Below, in pieces: positions 44,199-53,033 of a stretch of DNA of 64,000 nt (its first letter is position 1; every line of letters begins with the position of its first letter). Made by a program: the position numbers and the translations under genes. The notes beneath the pieces were generated by a model. The model had not been told where the DNA came from. It was given only the letters and a program-made list of their open reading frames with translations, and did no database searches. This DNA is from Flavobacterium endophyticum (GTDB lineage: Bacteria > Bacteroidota > Bacteroidia > Flavobacteriales > Flavobacteriaceae), in contig NZ_RBLC01000004.1 of NCBI RefSeq assembly GCF_003634455.1, positions 248,001-312,000 of the forward strand, in the 5' to 3' direction.

Positions 44199-44360
44199 GC
44201 TATTGAGATTTGGCAAACAAATTAACATAAAATAAATTAAAAAAATACGCAAAACCGAAAAAACATGAGACATTAGTTTTCATTGCCAAAATAGTCGCAG
44301 CATACTCTAGCTTCCAGAAGTTTTTTTTAAAAAATCTTCCCAACAGAGTACGGTTGCAAA

Positions 44361-44675
44361 AGTTCTTATAGGCACTACTCATCTTCTTATATCCTCTGCT
44401 CAAGTTCTTATATGCTCTCCTCATCTTCTTATAGGCTCTGCTCATTTTCTTATTGGCTCTGCTCATCTTCTTATTGGCTCTGCTCAACTTCTTATTGGCA
44501 CTGCTCATCTTCTTATTGGCTCTGCTCATCTTCTTATTGGCTCTGCTCATCTTCTTATTGGCTCTGCTCATCTTCTTATTGGCTCTGCTCATCTTCTTAT
44601 TGGCACTGCTCATCTTCTTATTGGCGCTGCTCATCTTCTTATTGGCACTGCTCAAGTTCTTATTAGCACTGCTTG
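44361..44675. repeat. Fifteen tandem copies of a 21-bp unit
   Basis: The consensus unit is TCTTCTTATTGGCTCTGCTC plus A. Units 1-4 and 15 are diverged; units 5-14 differ at only a few sites, and units 6 and 8-11 are identical. Because 21 is divisible by three, all frames stay open, giving heptapeptides such as MSRANKK on the minus strand and a hydrophobic LALLIFL repeat on the plus strand. It occupies most of the 556-nt gap between the LuxR regulator start and holA. I treat it as a minisatellite, not as a gene. Confidence 0.92.
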
Positions 44676-44690
44676 TTTAGTATTAGACAA

Positions 44691-44721
44691 AAAAAATGCG
44701 CTTCCCAAAGGCAGCGCATTT
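44691..44721 (-). terminator. Intrinsic terminator of holA
   Basis: AAATGCGCT, ten-nt loop, AGCGCATTT, followed on the minus strand by eight T in total. It starts 34 nt after the holA stop. Confidence 0.85.
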
Positions 44722-44754
44722 CTTTTTATATAATTGTATTCTACTCTATCAGTA

Positions 44755-45759
44755 CTAGCTAAAAATATTGGCGAGCATTTCCTTCATCAGGTCGCCTGGC
44801 GGCAGCCCATTGGCACCTACGCCTTTGCTCTTGACGTCGATATCGCGAAGCGAGGCCACAATCTGGCTCACTTTTTTCATCGGATAATTCTTGATGGCCA
44901 CGTCATACTCCTTAACAAAAAAAGGATTGATGCCCAAGGCCGAGGCCACGTTCTTCGGATTGCGGTCTTTCAGTCCGTGGTATTTCAACAGCTGTATAAA
45001 AAAGCCAAATGTCTGCCCTACGGTCAATACCAGCGGATTGTCTTTCGGGTTGTCTGCAAAATACTGAGCAATCTGGTAGGCCTTTTTGATGTTCTTCTCT
45101 CCTATGGCCTTGCGCAGCTCGAACACATTAAAATCTTTGCTGAATCCGATGTTTTCTTCTATAATTTCGGGCGTCACCGTGCTGCCTTGCGGCAAGATGA
45201 TTGCCAGCTTGTCCAGCTCGTTCGCAATCTTGCTCAGGTCGGTGCCCAAAAAGTCGACAAGCATTGCCGCTGCCTTGGGCTCGATGTTGAGCTTCTTTCC
45301 GGCGAGCACGCGCTTGAGCCAGTCGCCTACTTGGTTTTCGTATAATTTCTTGCTTTCGTAGACCAGTCCGTTCTTGTCTAAGACCTTCGTCACCTTCTTT
45401 CTCTTGTCGAGCGTCTTGTATTTATACGCCATGACCAGTACCGTTGTCGGCATCGGATTTTCGGCATAGCTTTCCAGCTTGTCGATGGTGCGCGAAAGCT
45501 CCTGCGCCTCCCTGACGATCACTACCTGCCGCTCTGCCATCATCGGATAACGCTTGGCGGTAGACACGATATCTTCTATAGACACGTCGCGCCCGTAGAG
45601 TATCGTCTGGTTAAAGCCTTTTTCGTCTTCGGCAAGAAGATTCGCTTCCATATATTCCGTCAGCTTGTCGATATAATACGGCTCCTCGCCCATCAAGAAA
45701 TAAATAGGCTTGATGATACCCGCCTTGATATCGTTGACAATTTTTACTACCTCATCCAC
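44755..45759 (-). CDS. holA: DNA polymerase III subunit delta
   Basis: This 334-aa protein is a clamp-loader subunit that opens the sliding clamp. Its N-terminal AAA-like domain begins IKPIYFLMGEEPYYIDKLTE, then ERQVVIVREAQEL, PMPTTVLVMAYKYKTLDKRK and LGTDLSKIANELDKLAI. The C-terminal collar domain has FGFFIQLLKYHGLKDRNPKN and ALGINPFFVKEYDVAIKNYP. Length and order fit HolA. The start is GTG at 45759 (product begins MDEVVKIVNDIK); no in-frame ATG is available, and an out-of-frame ATG lies 4 nt inside. A -7 box is at 45791-45798. Confidence 0.92.
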   Translation of the reverse strand: MDEVVKIVNDIKAGIIKPIYFLMGEEPYYIDKLTEYMEANLLAEDEKGFNQTILYGRDVSIEDIVSTAKRYPMMAERQVVIVREAQELSRTIDKLESYAENPMPTTVLVMAYKYKTLDKRKKVTKVLDKNGLVYESKKLYENQVGDWLKRVLAGKKLNIEPKAAAMLVDFLGTDLSKIANELDKLAIILPQGSTVTPEIIEENIGFSKDFNVFELRKAIGEKNIKKAYQIAQYFADNPKDNPLVLTVGQTFGFFIQLLKYHGLKDRNPKNVASALGINPFFVKEYDVAIKNYPMKKVSQIVASLRDIDVKSKGVGANGLPPGDLMKEMLANIFS

Positions 45760-45790
45760 ACTTTTCTAATTTTGTATGCGTATTAAAGAC

Positions 45791-45798
45791 CAAAAATA
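45791..45798 (-). promoter_or_regulatory. -7 promoter element (TATTTTTG) of holA
   Basis: A perfect TAnnTTTG match on the minus strand, 31 nt upstream of the GTG start. Confidence 0.5.
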
Positions 45799-45811
45799 GT
45801 GCTTTAAAAGC

Positions 45812-45843
45812 AGAACTTATTGCTAAAAATAGCAATAAGTTCT
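45812..45843. promoter_or_regulatory. Perfect 14-bp inverted repeat upstream of holA
   Basis: AGAACTTATTGCTA, loop AAAA, TAGCAATAAGTTCT. It lies between the stop of the lipoprotein gene (45891) and the -7 box of holA. It may be a weak terminator for the lipoprotein gene (minus strand continues GCTTTT) or an operator over the -33 region of holA. Confidence 0.65.
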
Positions 45844-45890
45844 AAAAAAAACCATAGCAGTGTAGGCCGCTGCTGGCTAAAAGGATGATA

Positions 45891-46292
45891 TTATCTGAGG
45901 CTGTACTGCGCTTGGCTTACCAAAGCTGTCCCCGTACTCGTGCTTTCTTTTTTTAAGACACCATCTACAAATACCTGCAGTTTCAAGGTCGAAGAAGCAT
46001 TCGCTCCTACTGCATTTACGACAAAACTCGCTACTCTCGCATTGGCAGGTGCCGTAACTTCTGGGCTTGTCCATGCCAGTCCGCCCAGGCCCGTGACTGT
46101 CGTCAGGCTGGTATCATAACCGTATACGGATTGGTTGATGGAAGATCCTGCAGAAACTTCTGCCTTAAACACAAGCTTGTGTGAATTTCCTCCGTTGGCA
46201 TCATCGCCATCATCTTTGGAACAGCTCGTAATGGCGAAAGCCGAGAGTGCAAGAATAAGGAAGGTTGCAATTTTGTTTTTTTCTGTTTTCAT
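45891..46292 (-). CDS. Small lipoprotein, unknown function
   Basis: This 133-aa protein has a lipoprotein signal peptide (KIATFLILALSAFAITSC, Cys lipidated) followed by an acidic linker SKDDGDDANGGN. A beta-sandwich-like domain follows (KLVFKAEVSAGSSINQSVYG, TLKLQVFVDGVLKKES). The layout, with a strand ending in VFVDG and a small C-terminal strand pair, recalls MmpS-like accessory domains, but similarity is not strong enough to name it. It stands alone between holA and an AraC regulator. Confidence 0.65.
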   Translation of the reverse strand: MKTEKNKIATFLILALSAFAITSCSKDDGDDANGGNSHKLVFKAEVSAGSSINQSVYGYDTSLTTVTGLGGLAWTSPEVTAPANARVASFVVNAVGANASSTLKLQVFVDGVLKKESTSTGTALVSQAQYSLR

Positions 46293-46395
46293 ACATAAAC
46301 GATTTTAAAGATTAAGAATTTTTAATCTGGACCAGGCCAGAAATCTTTTCCAAAATTAAAATCGGGAATCCTAACAGAATTGTATCAGAACGACA

Positions 46396-47220
46396 TCACG
46401 CCATTGGGTCGGGGTAGATAAACGAAGCGCTCTCAGAGCCTAGGTTGGCCTGCCTCACAAAGTCATACGGAGAAAGGCCTGAGAATAATTTAAAATCTTT
46501 TATAAAATGAGACTGGTCGGTATACTCCAAATCGTAAGCCACTTGCGTAAGATTGCCATATTGTACGGAAGAAATGGCCTGCAATGATTTCTCGAATTTG
46601 GCAATCCTTGCAAATTTTCGGGCAGACACGCCTACGTTTTGCTTGAACTTGCGCTGCAGCTGCCGTTCAGAAATATGATAGTGCGAGGCAATGGCCGCAA
46701 GGCTCTTTTCATTGTCCAACCGGTCGGCCCAATCGCCTTGAAAAAGGTTGTTGATAATCGTATCGCCTTTGGCTTGGGTTATCTTTTTATAAAAGTAGTG
46801 GCTGAGCAGGGCAACTCTTTCGAGATGGTCGTGAGCGTCTGTCAATAAGGCCGCGATTTCGGTCTTGTCCAGCAGTCCGATGTCGGGCATCTGGTCAGTA
46901 AGGTCTGCCGCATTGATTCCAAAGAAAGTATGCAGGGCATGAGGCTGAAAGCTTATTCCGAAATGCGAAAAACGGCTGTCCCAGAACGCATCGGTGGGCT
47001 GCGTATCGACACCGCTCAGGTAGCAGATGGGCTTGATGCAGCCATCGGCACCCTTGATGGGCGAAAACGAACGGATATCCTGAAAGATAAGACGGGGATA
47101 TCGGTCTGCAAAAGAACGGACGTGCAATACCTGCGTTTCTGAAGTACATACGTCGTAGCTCCAGAAATAACGTATCCAGTTTTTAAGGTCTGGATGTACA
47201 GCATATTGTTTATACGTCAT
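46396..47220 (-). CDS. AraC family transcriptional regulator
   Basis: This 274-aa protein has an N-terminal DUF6597-like domain (YKQYAVHPDLKNWIRYFWSY, then HFGISFQPHALHTFFGI). The C-terminal AraC helix-turn-helix pair contains SLAAIASHYHISERQLQRKF and NLTQVAYDLEYTDQSHFIKD with FKLFSGLSPYDFVRQ. This group typically regulates nearby enzymes or transporters in response to unknown ligands. The gene is divergent from the HSDR_N-like gene and has no obvious target next to it. Confidence 0.9.
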   Translation of the reverse strand: MTYKQYAVHPDLKNWIRYFWSYDVCTSETQVLHVRSFADRYPRLIFQDIRSFSPIKGADGCIKPICYLSGVDTQPTDAFWDSRFSHFGISFQPHALHTFFGINAADLTDQMPDIGLLDKTEIAALLTDAHDHLERVALLSHYFYKKITQAKGDTIINNLFQGDWADRLDNEKSLAAIASHYHISERQLQRKFKQNVGVSARKFARIAKFEKSLQAISSVQYGNLTQVAYDLEYTDQSHFIKDFKLFSGLSPYDFVRQANLGSESASFIYPDPMA

Positions 47221-47299
47221 ACGCTTCCGATTTCATCAATTGCTTTTGCATCAAATATACAAACAGGAAACATACAAACAAATTTTGTTTCTTTGCAGC

Positions 47300-47746
47300 A
47301 TGCAGCAGCTCAATTTCAACACCTATGAATTCCGCTTCAAGAATACGGAAGGAAGGATTTCTATTTTCGACGAAATCCGCAGGAAATTTATTGTCCTGAC
47401 GCCCGAAGAATGGGTCCGACAGAACGTAGTGCAATACCTGCTTCAAGAAAAGAAATACCCAAAGTCGTATATTAATGTAGAAAAGATCATCAAGCTGAAC
47501 GGCTTGGTCAAGCGCTATGATATCGTTGTGTTTCAGCCCGACGGCAAGCTGTTTCTTTTGGTGGAATGCAAATCGACCGACATTATCATCAGCCAGGATA
47601 CTTTTGACCAGATTGCCCGCTACAATATGGCGCTCGAATCGGAATATTTAATGGTAACCAACGGCCTAAATCATTATTTTTGCCAGATGGATTATCACGA
47701 AGAAAAATACAACTTCTTAAAAGAACTTCCTGATTTCAGAACCTAG
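47300..47746 (+). CDS. Type I restriction HsdR N-terminal-like nuclease domain protein
   Basis: This 148-aa protein is a stand-alone HSDR_N_2-type domain. RRKFIVLTPEEWVRQNVVQY is followed by KRYDIVVFQPDGKLFLLVEC and KSTDIIISQDTFDQIARYNM. The pattern D-(x)n-ExK (Asp of RYDIVV, then Glu-Cys-Lys in LVECKS) is that of PD-(D/E)xK nucleases. Small conserved members of this kind occur in most Bacteroidetes beside housekeeping genes and are not part of restriction systems. ATG 47300 is chosen over an upstream TTG. The glycosyltransferase follows 23 nt downstream. Confidence 0.85.
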   Translation: MQQLNFNTYEFRFKNTEGRISIFDEIRRKFIVLTPEEWVRQNVVQYLLQEKKYPKSYINVEKIIKLNGLVKRYDIVVFQPDGKLFLLVECKSTDIIISQDTFDQIARYNMALESEYLMVTNGLNHYFCQMDYHEEKYNFLKELPDFRT

Positions 47747-47769
47747 CTCCAATCGAAAACCAACATCTG

Positions 47770-48756
47770 ATGAAAAAAACCGCCATCGTCATACTCAACT
47801 GGAACGGCCAGAAGCTGCTCGAAGAATTCCTACCTTCTGTGGTGCGATTTTCTTCGGAAGCGAACATCTATGTGGCCGACAATGCTTCGTCGGATACTTC
47901 GGTTGATTTTATCAAAAAGACATTTCCGTCGGTAAAAATCATACAGAACACCGAGAACTTCGGCTTTGCCAAGGGGTATAACCAAGCCTTGCGGTTTGTA
48001 GAAGAAGAATATTATGCTTTGGTCAATTCTGATATTGAAGTGACTGAAAACTGGCTCACGCCCATTATCGAGCTGTTTGACCAAGAACCTGAAACGGCTA
48101 TACTGCAACCCAAAATACTAGACTATAAGAACAAGCAGTGGTTTGAATATGCTGGTGCCGGAGGCGGCTTTATCGACCAATATGCTTTTCCGTTCTGCCG
48201 CGGCAGGATTTTCCAGACTCTTGAAAAAGACAACGGACAGTATGATGATACTACAGACATCTTTTGGGCATCCGGAGCTTGCTTCTTTATCCGAAAAGAG
48301 GTTTACCGAAAGCTAGGCGGTTTTGACGAAGACTTTTTTGCGCATCAAGAAGAAATCGACCTTTGCTGGCGTGCCTTTAATCAAGGACTGAAAGTAAAAT
48401 ACTGTGGAAAGTCTACAGTCTACCACGTTGGCGGGGCGACTCTCAAGGAGACCAATCCGCACAAGACTTTTCTCAATTTCCGCAATTCGCTGTGGATGAT
48501 GCTAAAGAACCTTCCGAGAAAGCGATTGTTTCCGGTTCTTTTCATTCGGCTGTCGCAAGACGGGCTTGCCGGAATCAAGTTTGTGCTTGAAGGCAAGTTT
48601 GCGCACACTTGGGCGATCCTGCGCTCGCACTTTAGTTTTTATTTGAATTTATTTAAATTCTTAAACAAAAGAGAATCAAACCAATACGATAATTACTACA
48701 AAATAAAAAGCATTACCTACCGGTATTTTGTCAAGAAAGGCAAGGTTTTTGAATAA
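47770..48756 (+). CDS. Family 2 glycosyltransferase
   Basis: This 328-aa GT-A fold enzyme begins KKTAIVILNWNGQKLLEEFL. It has VADNASSDTS (nucleotide binding), ALVNSDIEV (DxD-like metal site) and FWASGACFFIRKEVYRKLGG, followed by FDEDFFAHQEEIDLCWRAF, which holds the catalytic-base ED region. It resembles rhamnosyl- or related transferases that act on cell-surface glycans at the cytoplasmic membrane face. Donor and acceptor are unknown. It is cotranscribed with the HSDR_N-like gene. Confidence 0.92.
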   Translation: MKKTAIVILNWNGQKLLEEFLPSVVRFSSEANIYVADNASSDTSVDFIKKTFPSVKIIQNTENFGFAKGYNQALRFVEEEYYALVNSDIEVTENWLTPIIELFDQEPETAILQPKILDYKNKQWFEYAGAGGGFIDQYAFPFCRGRIFQTLEKDNGQYDDTTDIFWASGACFFIRKEVYRKLGGFDEDFFAHQEEIDLCWRAFNQGLKVKYCGKSTVYHVGGATLKETNPHKTFLNFRNSLWMMLKNLPRKRLFPVLFIRLSQDGLAGIKFVLEGKFAHTWAILRSHFSFYLNLFKFLNKRESNQYDNYYKIKSITYRYFVKKGKVFE

Positions 48757-48785
48757 AATTTTAACAATAGTTTATAGATGTTAAA

Positions 48786-48816
48786 CTTGATACCCTAGTA
48801 TTAATCCTTAAATTTG
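48786..48816 (+). promoter_or_regulatory. Promoter of the OmpA-family gene (CTTG-N19-TAAATTTG)
   Basis: -33 CTTG at 48786-48789 (one mismatch), a 19-nt spacer, and a perfect -7 TAAATTTG at 48809-48816, 23 nt before the ATG. Confidence 0.68.
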
Positions 48817-48839
48817 TTAAAATTTTAAAACCGAAACCT

Positions 48840-49676
48840 ATGAAAAAAGTCATTTTTATACTTTCGATTGCAGCATTTACGCTGACCTCGTGTGGTTCAA
48901 AAAAGAAAATTGCCGAACTAGAAGCAAAAAACAAAGAAATTCAAGACCTGCTGAACACTGCCACTGTGAAGCTGAACACTTGTTTGACAGAAAGAGAAGC
49001 TTTTGCCAACCAGCTTGAATTCTTGAAAAAGAACAATGCTGACCTGATCAACAATATGGGCAACTTGACTACCCTTTCTTCAAAAGGAGCAGAAAACCTT
49101 GAAAAATCATTAGAGAGCCTGAAAGAAAAAGACATCAAGATTACTCGTCTTCAAGACGCCTTGACCAAAAAAGACTCTGTTACATTGGCTTTGGTAACCA
49201 GCCTAAAAAGCTCAGTGGGTATCAGCGATCCGGATATCGAGATCAATGTTGAAAAAGGAGTTGTGTTCATCTCTATTGCAGACAAGCTTCTTTTCAAAAG
49301 CGGCAGCTACGTCGTGAGCGACAGAGCAAAAGAAATCTTGGCTAAAGTAGCGAAGGTAGTAAACAGCAAGCCAGACTTTGAATGTATGGTTGAAGGACAC
49401 ACCGACAACGTTCCTTACAAATCAAATGGTGTCTTGTTAGACAACTGGGATTTGAGCGTGAAACGTTCTACGTCTATCATCCGCGTATTGCAAGAGCTGA
49501 ATGTAAATCCAAAACAGTTGATTGCAGCAGGAAGAAGCGAGTACATTCCGTTAGTAGACAACAACTCTGCTGAAAACAGATCAGTTAACAGAAGAACTAG
49601 AATTGTGGTATTGCCAAAAATCGACCAGTTCTATGACATGATCGAAAAAGAAATGAAAAACTTGGCGAAGCAATAA
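48840..49676 (+). CDS. OmpA-family lipoprotein
   Basis: This 278-aa protein has a lipoprotein signal (MKKVIFILSIAAFTLTSCGS). A coiled coil of about 100 residues follows (KIAELEAKNKEIQDLLNTAT, NLEKSLESLKEKDIKI). The C-terminal OmpA peptidoglycan-binding domain has DKLLFKSGSYVVSDRAKEIL, EGHTDNVPYKS and NRSVNRRTRIVVLPK. It is anchored in the outer membrane and should bind the cell wall through the conserved Asp and Arg of the OmpA motif. It has a good promoter and its own terminator, so it is monocistronic. Confidence 0.93.
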   Translation: MKKVIFILSIAAFTLTSCGSKKKIAELEAKNKEIQDLLNTATVKLNTCLTEREAFANQLEFLKKNNADLINNMGNLTTLSSKGAENLEKSLESLKEKDIKITRLQDALTKKDSVTLALVTSLKSSVGISDPDIEINVEKGVVFISIADKLLFKSGSYVVSDRAKEILAKVAKVVNSKPDFECMVEGHTDNVPYKSNGVLLDNWDLSVKRSTSIIRVLQELNVNPKQLIAAGRSEYIPLVDNNSAENRSVNRRTRIVVLPKIDQFYDMIEKEMKNLAKQ

Positions 49677-49700
49677 GCCGTCCAAAATAAGCAGTAAATG

Positions 49701-49728
49701 AAAAAGCAGGCCCGAAAGCCTGCTTTTT
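49701..49728 (+). terminator. Intrinsic terminator of the OmpA-family gene
   Basis: AAAAAGCAGGC, loop of six, GCCTGCTTTTT. Confidence 0.9.
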
Positions 49729-49887
49729 ATGTATCCCTAACTTTTTTTATTAATAACCAATTAAATATTTAAATTAAGAATAGCATACGGTATAGATTGT
49801 TATCACTAGTAGGAACTTCTTAATTGGTAGTGCTAAATTAGAATTAAATTATCACAAAAGCGAAAGTTTTGTCATAAAACTCGCATT

Positions 49888-50508
49888 TTATAAAAAATCA
49901 ATACTGCCTTTTCCTTCCCTTACGACTACGGGTTCGCTTCCCGACAAGTCAATTATCGTCGATGGCTGGTTGTCTCCATAGCCCCCGTCGATGACCACAT
50001 CTACCAGATTCTGCCATTTCTCAAAGATCAGTTCCGGATCGGTAGTATACTCTATTACATCATCATCATCGTGGATGGACGTAGAAACGATAGGATTCCC
50101 AAGCTGTTTTACAATCTCCAAAGCAATCGAATTATCGGGTACACGAATACCTACTGTATTTTTTTTCTTGAACTCTTTTGGCAGGTTGTTGTTGCCCGGC
50201 AAGATAAACGTATACGGTCCAGGCAATGTCCTTTTTAGCAGCTTAAATGTAGACGTATCAATCTGCTTTACATAGTCTGAAATATTGCTCAGATCGTGGC
50301 AGACAAAAGAAAAGTTAGCCTTGTCGAGCTTTATGCCCTTGATTTTGGCGATACGCTCCAATGCTTTTGTATTCGTAATATCACAGCCAAGACCATAGAC
50401 AGTGTCTGTAGGATAAATAACCAACCCTCCTTCTTTCAGCACTTTGACTACGCGGTCGATTTCTTTCTCGTTGGGATTCTGAGGGTATATTTTAATAAAT
50501 TGTGCCAT
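49888..50508 (-). CDS. Sua5/YciO/YrdC family protein, YciO-type
   Basis: This 206-aa protein has the YrdC fold: GGLVIYPTDTVYGLGCDI, then FSFVCHDLSNISDYVK, LPGPYTFILPGNNNLPK, TVGIRVPDNSIALEIV and STSIHDDDD, with STIIDLSGSEPVVVREGKGS at the end. The family makes threonylcarbamoyl-AMP for tRNA t6A. This protein aligns better with YciO than with TsaC, since the TsaC SAN motif is replaced by STSIH. Threonylcarbamoyl-adenylate synthase activity is therefore plausible but not certain. It lies 48 nt after the uvrD start-distal end on the same strand. Confidence 0.88.
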   Translation of the reverse strand: MAQFIKIYPQNPNEKEIDRVVKVLKEGGLVIYPTDTVYGLGCDITNTKALERIAKIKGIKLDKANFSFVCHDLSNISDYVKQIDTSTFKLLKRTLPGPYTFILPGNNNLPKEFKKKNTVGIRVPDNSIALEIVKQLGNPIVSTSIHDDDDVIEYTTDPELIFEKWQNLVDVVIDGGYGDNQPSTIIDLSGSEPVVVREGKGSIDFL

Positions 50509-50556
50509 TTTTCTTAAAGTCTTTTGATTAAAGTTACGACAATTTTCCCAAACAAT

Positions 50557-52881
50557 TTAGGATAGGATATCCAGCTTGGCAAAACGCAGTAGCAATTTTT
50601 TGATGCCTCCAACCTCAAATTTAATTTCAGCCTTCTTATCGGCACCCGCTCCTTCGATATTGAGCACCTGCCCTTTTCCAAACCTTTCGTGCATGACAAT
50701 ATTTCCCACATTCAGCTTGCTGTCTGAAACTGGAGCACCAGACGAAGCATTAGAAGAAACAGGCTTTAATCTTCGGATGCTGGAAGACGGTTCTTCTTCT
50801 CCGTACTTTTTAGGCGGCGTGCCGTTTGTAGGCTTTGCCAGTCGCAATTTGGACTTATCTACGTCTCCAAAAATATCCATATCAATCATCGGCTTGTAAC
50901 GGTAGTTGCCTTCTGCCGGAGTCAGGTATTCTAGATATTCGCCATCGATTTCTTCAATAAATCGCGATGGTTCAGAATCGGTAAGTTTTCCCCAACGGTA
51001 GCGCGATTGTGCGTAGGTCAAATAAGCCTGATGTTCGGCACGTGTCAAGGCTACATAAAAAAGCCTTCGCTCCTCTTCCAGTTCGCTTCGGGTGCTCATA
51101 CTCATGGCGCTCGGAAACAAGTCTTCCTCCATCCCTACGACAAACACATACGGAAACTCCAGTCCTTTTGCCAAGTGGATGGTCATCAAGGCCACGCGGT
51201 CATCATCGCCTGTATCTTTGTCCAAATCAGTAGCCAAAGCCACATCTTCTAAAAACTCAGACAAGGCGCCTCTTGCTCCGTCGATTTCTTTCTGTCCTTC
51301 GATGAAATCCTTGATACCGTTTAAGAGCTCTTCTATATTTTCAAGGCGTGCGATTCCTTCCGGAGTACCGTCTTTTTTTAATTCTTGTATCAAGCCCGTC
51401 TTTTTGGTCACATGCTCTGCCAGATAAAAAGCGTCGTGGTTCTGGTCGATGACCTGAAAGCTTTTGATCATGGTGACGAAATCCTGCAGCCTCGATTTTG
51501 TTCCTGAATTCAGCTTCAGGTCAATCTTGTCGATATGCTCCATCACTTCAAAAATAGAGCGCTTGTAGTGGTTGGCCGCAATCGTCAGCTTTTCGACCGT
51601 AGTATCGCCGATGCCTCGTGCCGGATAATTGATAACGCGTATCAGCGCTTCTTCATCCTTTGGATTGATAATCAATCGCAGGTAGCAGAGAACATCCTTG
51701 ATTTCTTTCCTTTGATAGAACGACAAGCCGCCGTAGATTCGATACGGAATGTCACGCTTTCTCAAGGCATCTTCCATCGCACGCGACTGGGCGTTGGTTC
51801 TGTATAAGATGGCGAACTGTCCGTTCATCATCTGGAGCTGCATCTTCTTTTCAAAGATTTCGCTGGCCACAAATCGGCCCTCTTCACCATCGGTCAGGCT
51901 TCGGTGTACTTTTATCTTCGGACCGTCGGCATTTGCCGTCCAGACAATCTTGTCGAGCTTGGTCTTGTTTTTGTCGATGATCGAGTTGGCCGCTTCGACT
52001 ATATTTTTAGAAGAACGGTAATTCTGCTCCAGACGGTAGGTCTGTACGCCTTCATAATCTTTCTGGAAGTTCAAGATGTTATTGATGTTCGCTCCGCGGA
52101 AAGCATAAATACTCTGCGCATCGTCACCAACGACGCAGATATTTTGGAATTTGTCCGACAAAGCACGAACGATCAAATATTGCGAATGGTTGGTATCTTG
52201 GTACTCATCGACCAAGATATAGCGGAATCGGTCTTGGTATTTTGCCAACACATCCGGAAAACGGTTTAGCAGTTCGTTGGTCTTTAATAACAGATCGTCA
52301 AAATCCATCGCGCCTGCCTTAAAACAACGCTCTACATAGTTTTGGTAGATTTCTCCAAGACGCGGCTTTTTTGACATGGCATCCTGCTCCTGCAGGTCTG
52401 GATTGTTGAAATAAGCCTTGACCGTAATCAAGCTGTTTTTATAGGAAGAAATACGCCCAAAGACCTGCTTTGGCTTATAGACGTCCTTATCCAATTGCAT
52501 TTCCTTGATGATAGAGCCGATCAGTCGCACTGAATCCTGCGAGTCATAAATCGTAAAATTGGAAGGATAGCCTAGCTTGTCGGCTTCAGAGCGCAACATT
52601 CTTGCAAAAACCGAGTGGAAGGTTCCCATCCAAAGATTCTTCGCCTCGCTCGAACCTACGATATCTGAGATACGCTTTTTCATTTCACGGGCTGCCTTGT
52701 TCGTAAACGTCAAGGCAAGGATATTAAAGGCATCGACACCCTGATGCATCAGGTAGGCAATGCGTATGGTTAATACCCTGGTTTTTCCTGAGCCTGCTCC
52801 TGCAATAATAATCATTGGGCCGTCCTTTTGGAGAACAGGCGCCTGCTGGGCTTCATTAAGCTGGCTTATATACTGCTGCAT
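50557..52881 (-). CDS. UvrD/PcrA-type ATP-dependent DNA helicase
   Basis: This 774-aa SF1A helicase begins QLNEAQQAPVLQKDGPMIII. Walker A is AGAGSGKTRVLTIRI, motif Ia is ALTFTNKAAREMKKR, motif II is ILVDEYQDTNHSQYL, motif III is VVGDDAQSIYAFRGA, and motif VI is FYVALTRAEHQAYLTYAQS. The last 60 residues (VGNIVMHERFGKGQVLNIEG) form the C-terminal Tudor-like domain that in PcrA contacts RNA polymerase. It works in nucleotide-excision and mismatch repair and in clearing stalled complexes. A -7 box is at 52904. Confidence 0.95.
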   Translation of the reverse strand: MQQYISQLNEAQQAPVLQKDGPMIIIAGAGSGKTRVLTIRIAYLMHQGVDAFNILALTFTNKAAREMKKRISDIVGSSEAKNLWMGTFHSVFARMLRSEADKLGYPSNFTIYDSQDSVRLIGSIIKEMQLDKDVYKPKQVFGRISSYKNSLITVKAYFNNPDLQEQDAMSKKPRLGEIYQNYVERCFKAGAMDFDDLLLKTNELLNRFPDVLAKYQDRFRYILVDEYQDTNHSQYLIVRALSDKFQNICVVGDDAQSIYAFRGANINNILNFQKDYEGVQTYRLEQNYRSSKNIVEAANSIIDKNKTKLDKIVWTANADGPKIKVHRSLTDGEEGRFVASEIFEKKMQLQMMNGQFAILYRTNAQSRAMEDALRKRDIPYRIYGGLSFYQRKEIKDVLCYLRLIINPKDEEALIRVINYPARGIGDTTVEKLTIAANHYKRSIFEVMEHIDKIDLKLNSGTKSRLQDFVTMIKSFQVIDQNHDAFYLAEHVTKKTGLIQELKKDGTPEGIARLENIEELLNGIKDFIEGQKEIDGARGALSEFLEDVALATDLDKDTGDDDRVALMTIHLAKGLEFPYVFVVGMEEDLFPSAMSMSTRSELEEERRLFYVALTRAEHQAYLTYAQSRYRWGKLTDSEPSRFIEEIDGEYLEYLTPAEGNYRYKPMIDMDIFGDVDKSKLRLAKPTNGTPPKKYGEEEPSSSIRRLKPVSSNASSGAPVSDSKLNVGNIVMHERFGKGQVLNIEGAGADKKAEIKFEVGGIKKLLLRFAKLDILS

Positions 52882-52903
52882 TTTTTTTAGTTTCTTTTAC
52901 TTG

Positions 52904-52911
52904 CAAAAATA
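52904..52911 (-). promoter_or_regulatory. -7 promoter element (TATTTTTG) of the uvrD/pcrA gene
   Basis: A perfect TAnnTTTG match on the minus strand, 22 nt upstream of the ATG. Confidence 0.5.
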
Positions 52912-53004
52912 AGGATTTAGATTGTAGAAAAATAATGGCGCCTATAAGAAATGGCTGCCGTTCTTATTTAGTTATAAACAATGAATTTTATGAAAAGAAT
53001 GTCC

Positions 53005-53012
53005 TATTTTTG
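53005..53012 (+). promoter_or_regulatory. -7 promoter element (TATTTTTG)
   Basis: A perfect TAnnTTTG match, 21 nt before ATG 53034. It lies inside the upstream-extended open frame, which supports the later start. Confidence 0.5.
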
Positions 53013-53033
53013 CGTTCTTTAAAAGCATATTCT

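Noticed and set aside
44200..44655. Minus-strand frame encoding repeated MSRANKK heptapeptides
   Set aside because: It arises from the 21-bp array, whose period keeps all frames open. It begins inside the array, and the non-repeat part overlaps the regulator's 5' region.
44361..44675. CRISPR array
   Set aside because: Units are directly adjacent with no unique spacers, and no cas genes are present.
44412..44680. Plus-strand hydrophobic frames with LALLIFL repeats
   Set aside because: The same 21-bp array read on the other strand. No start context and no conserved domain.
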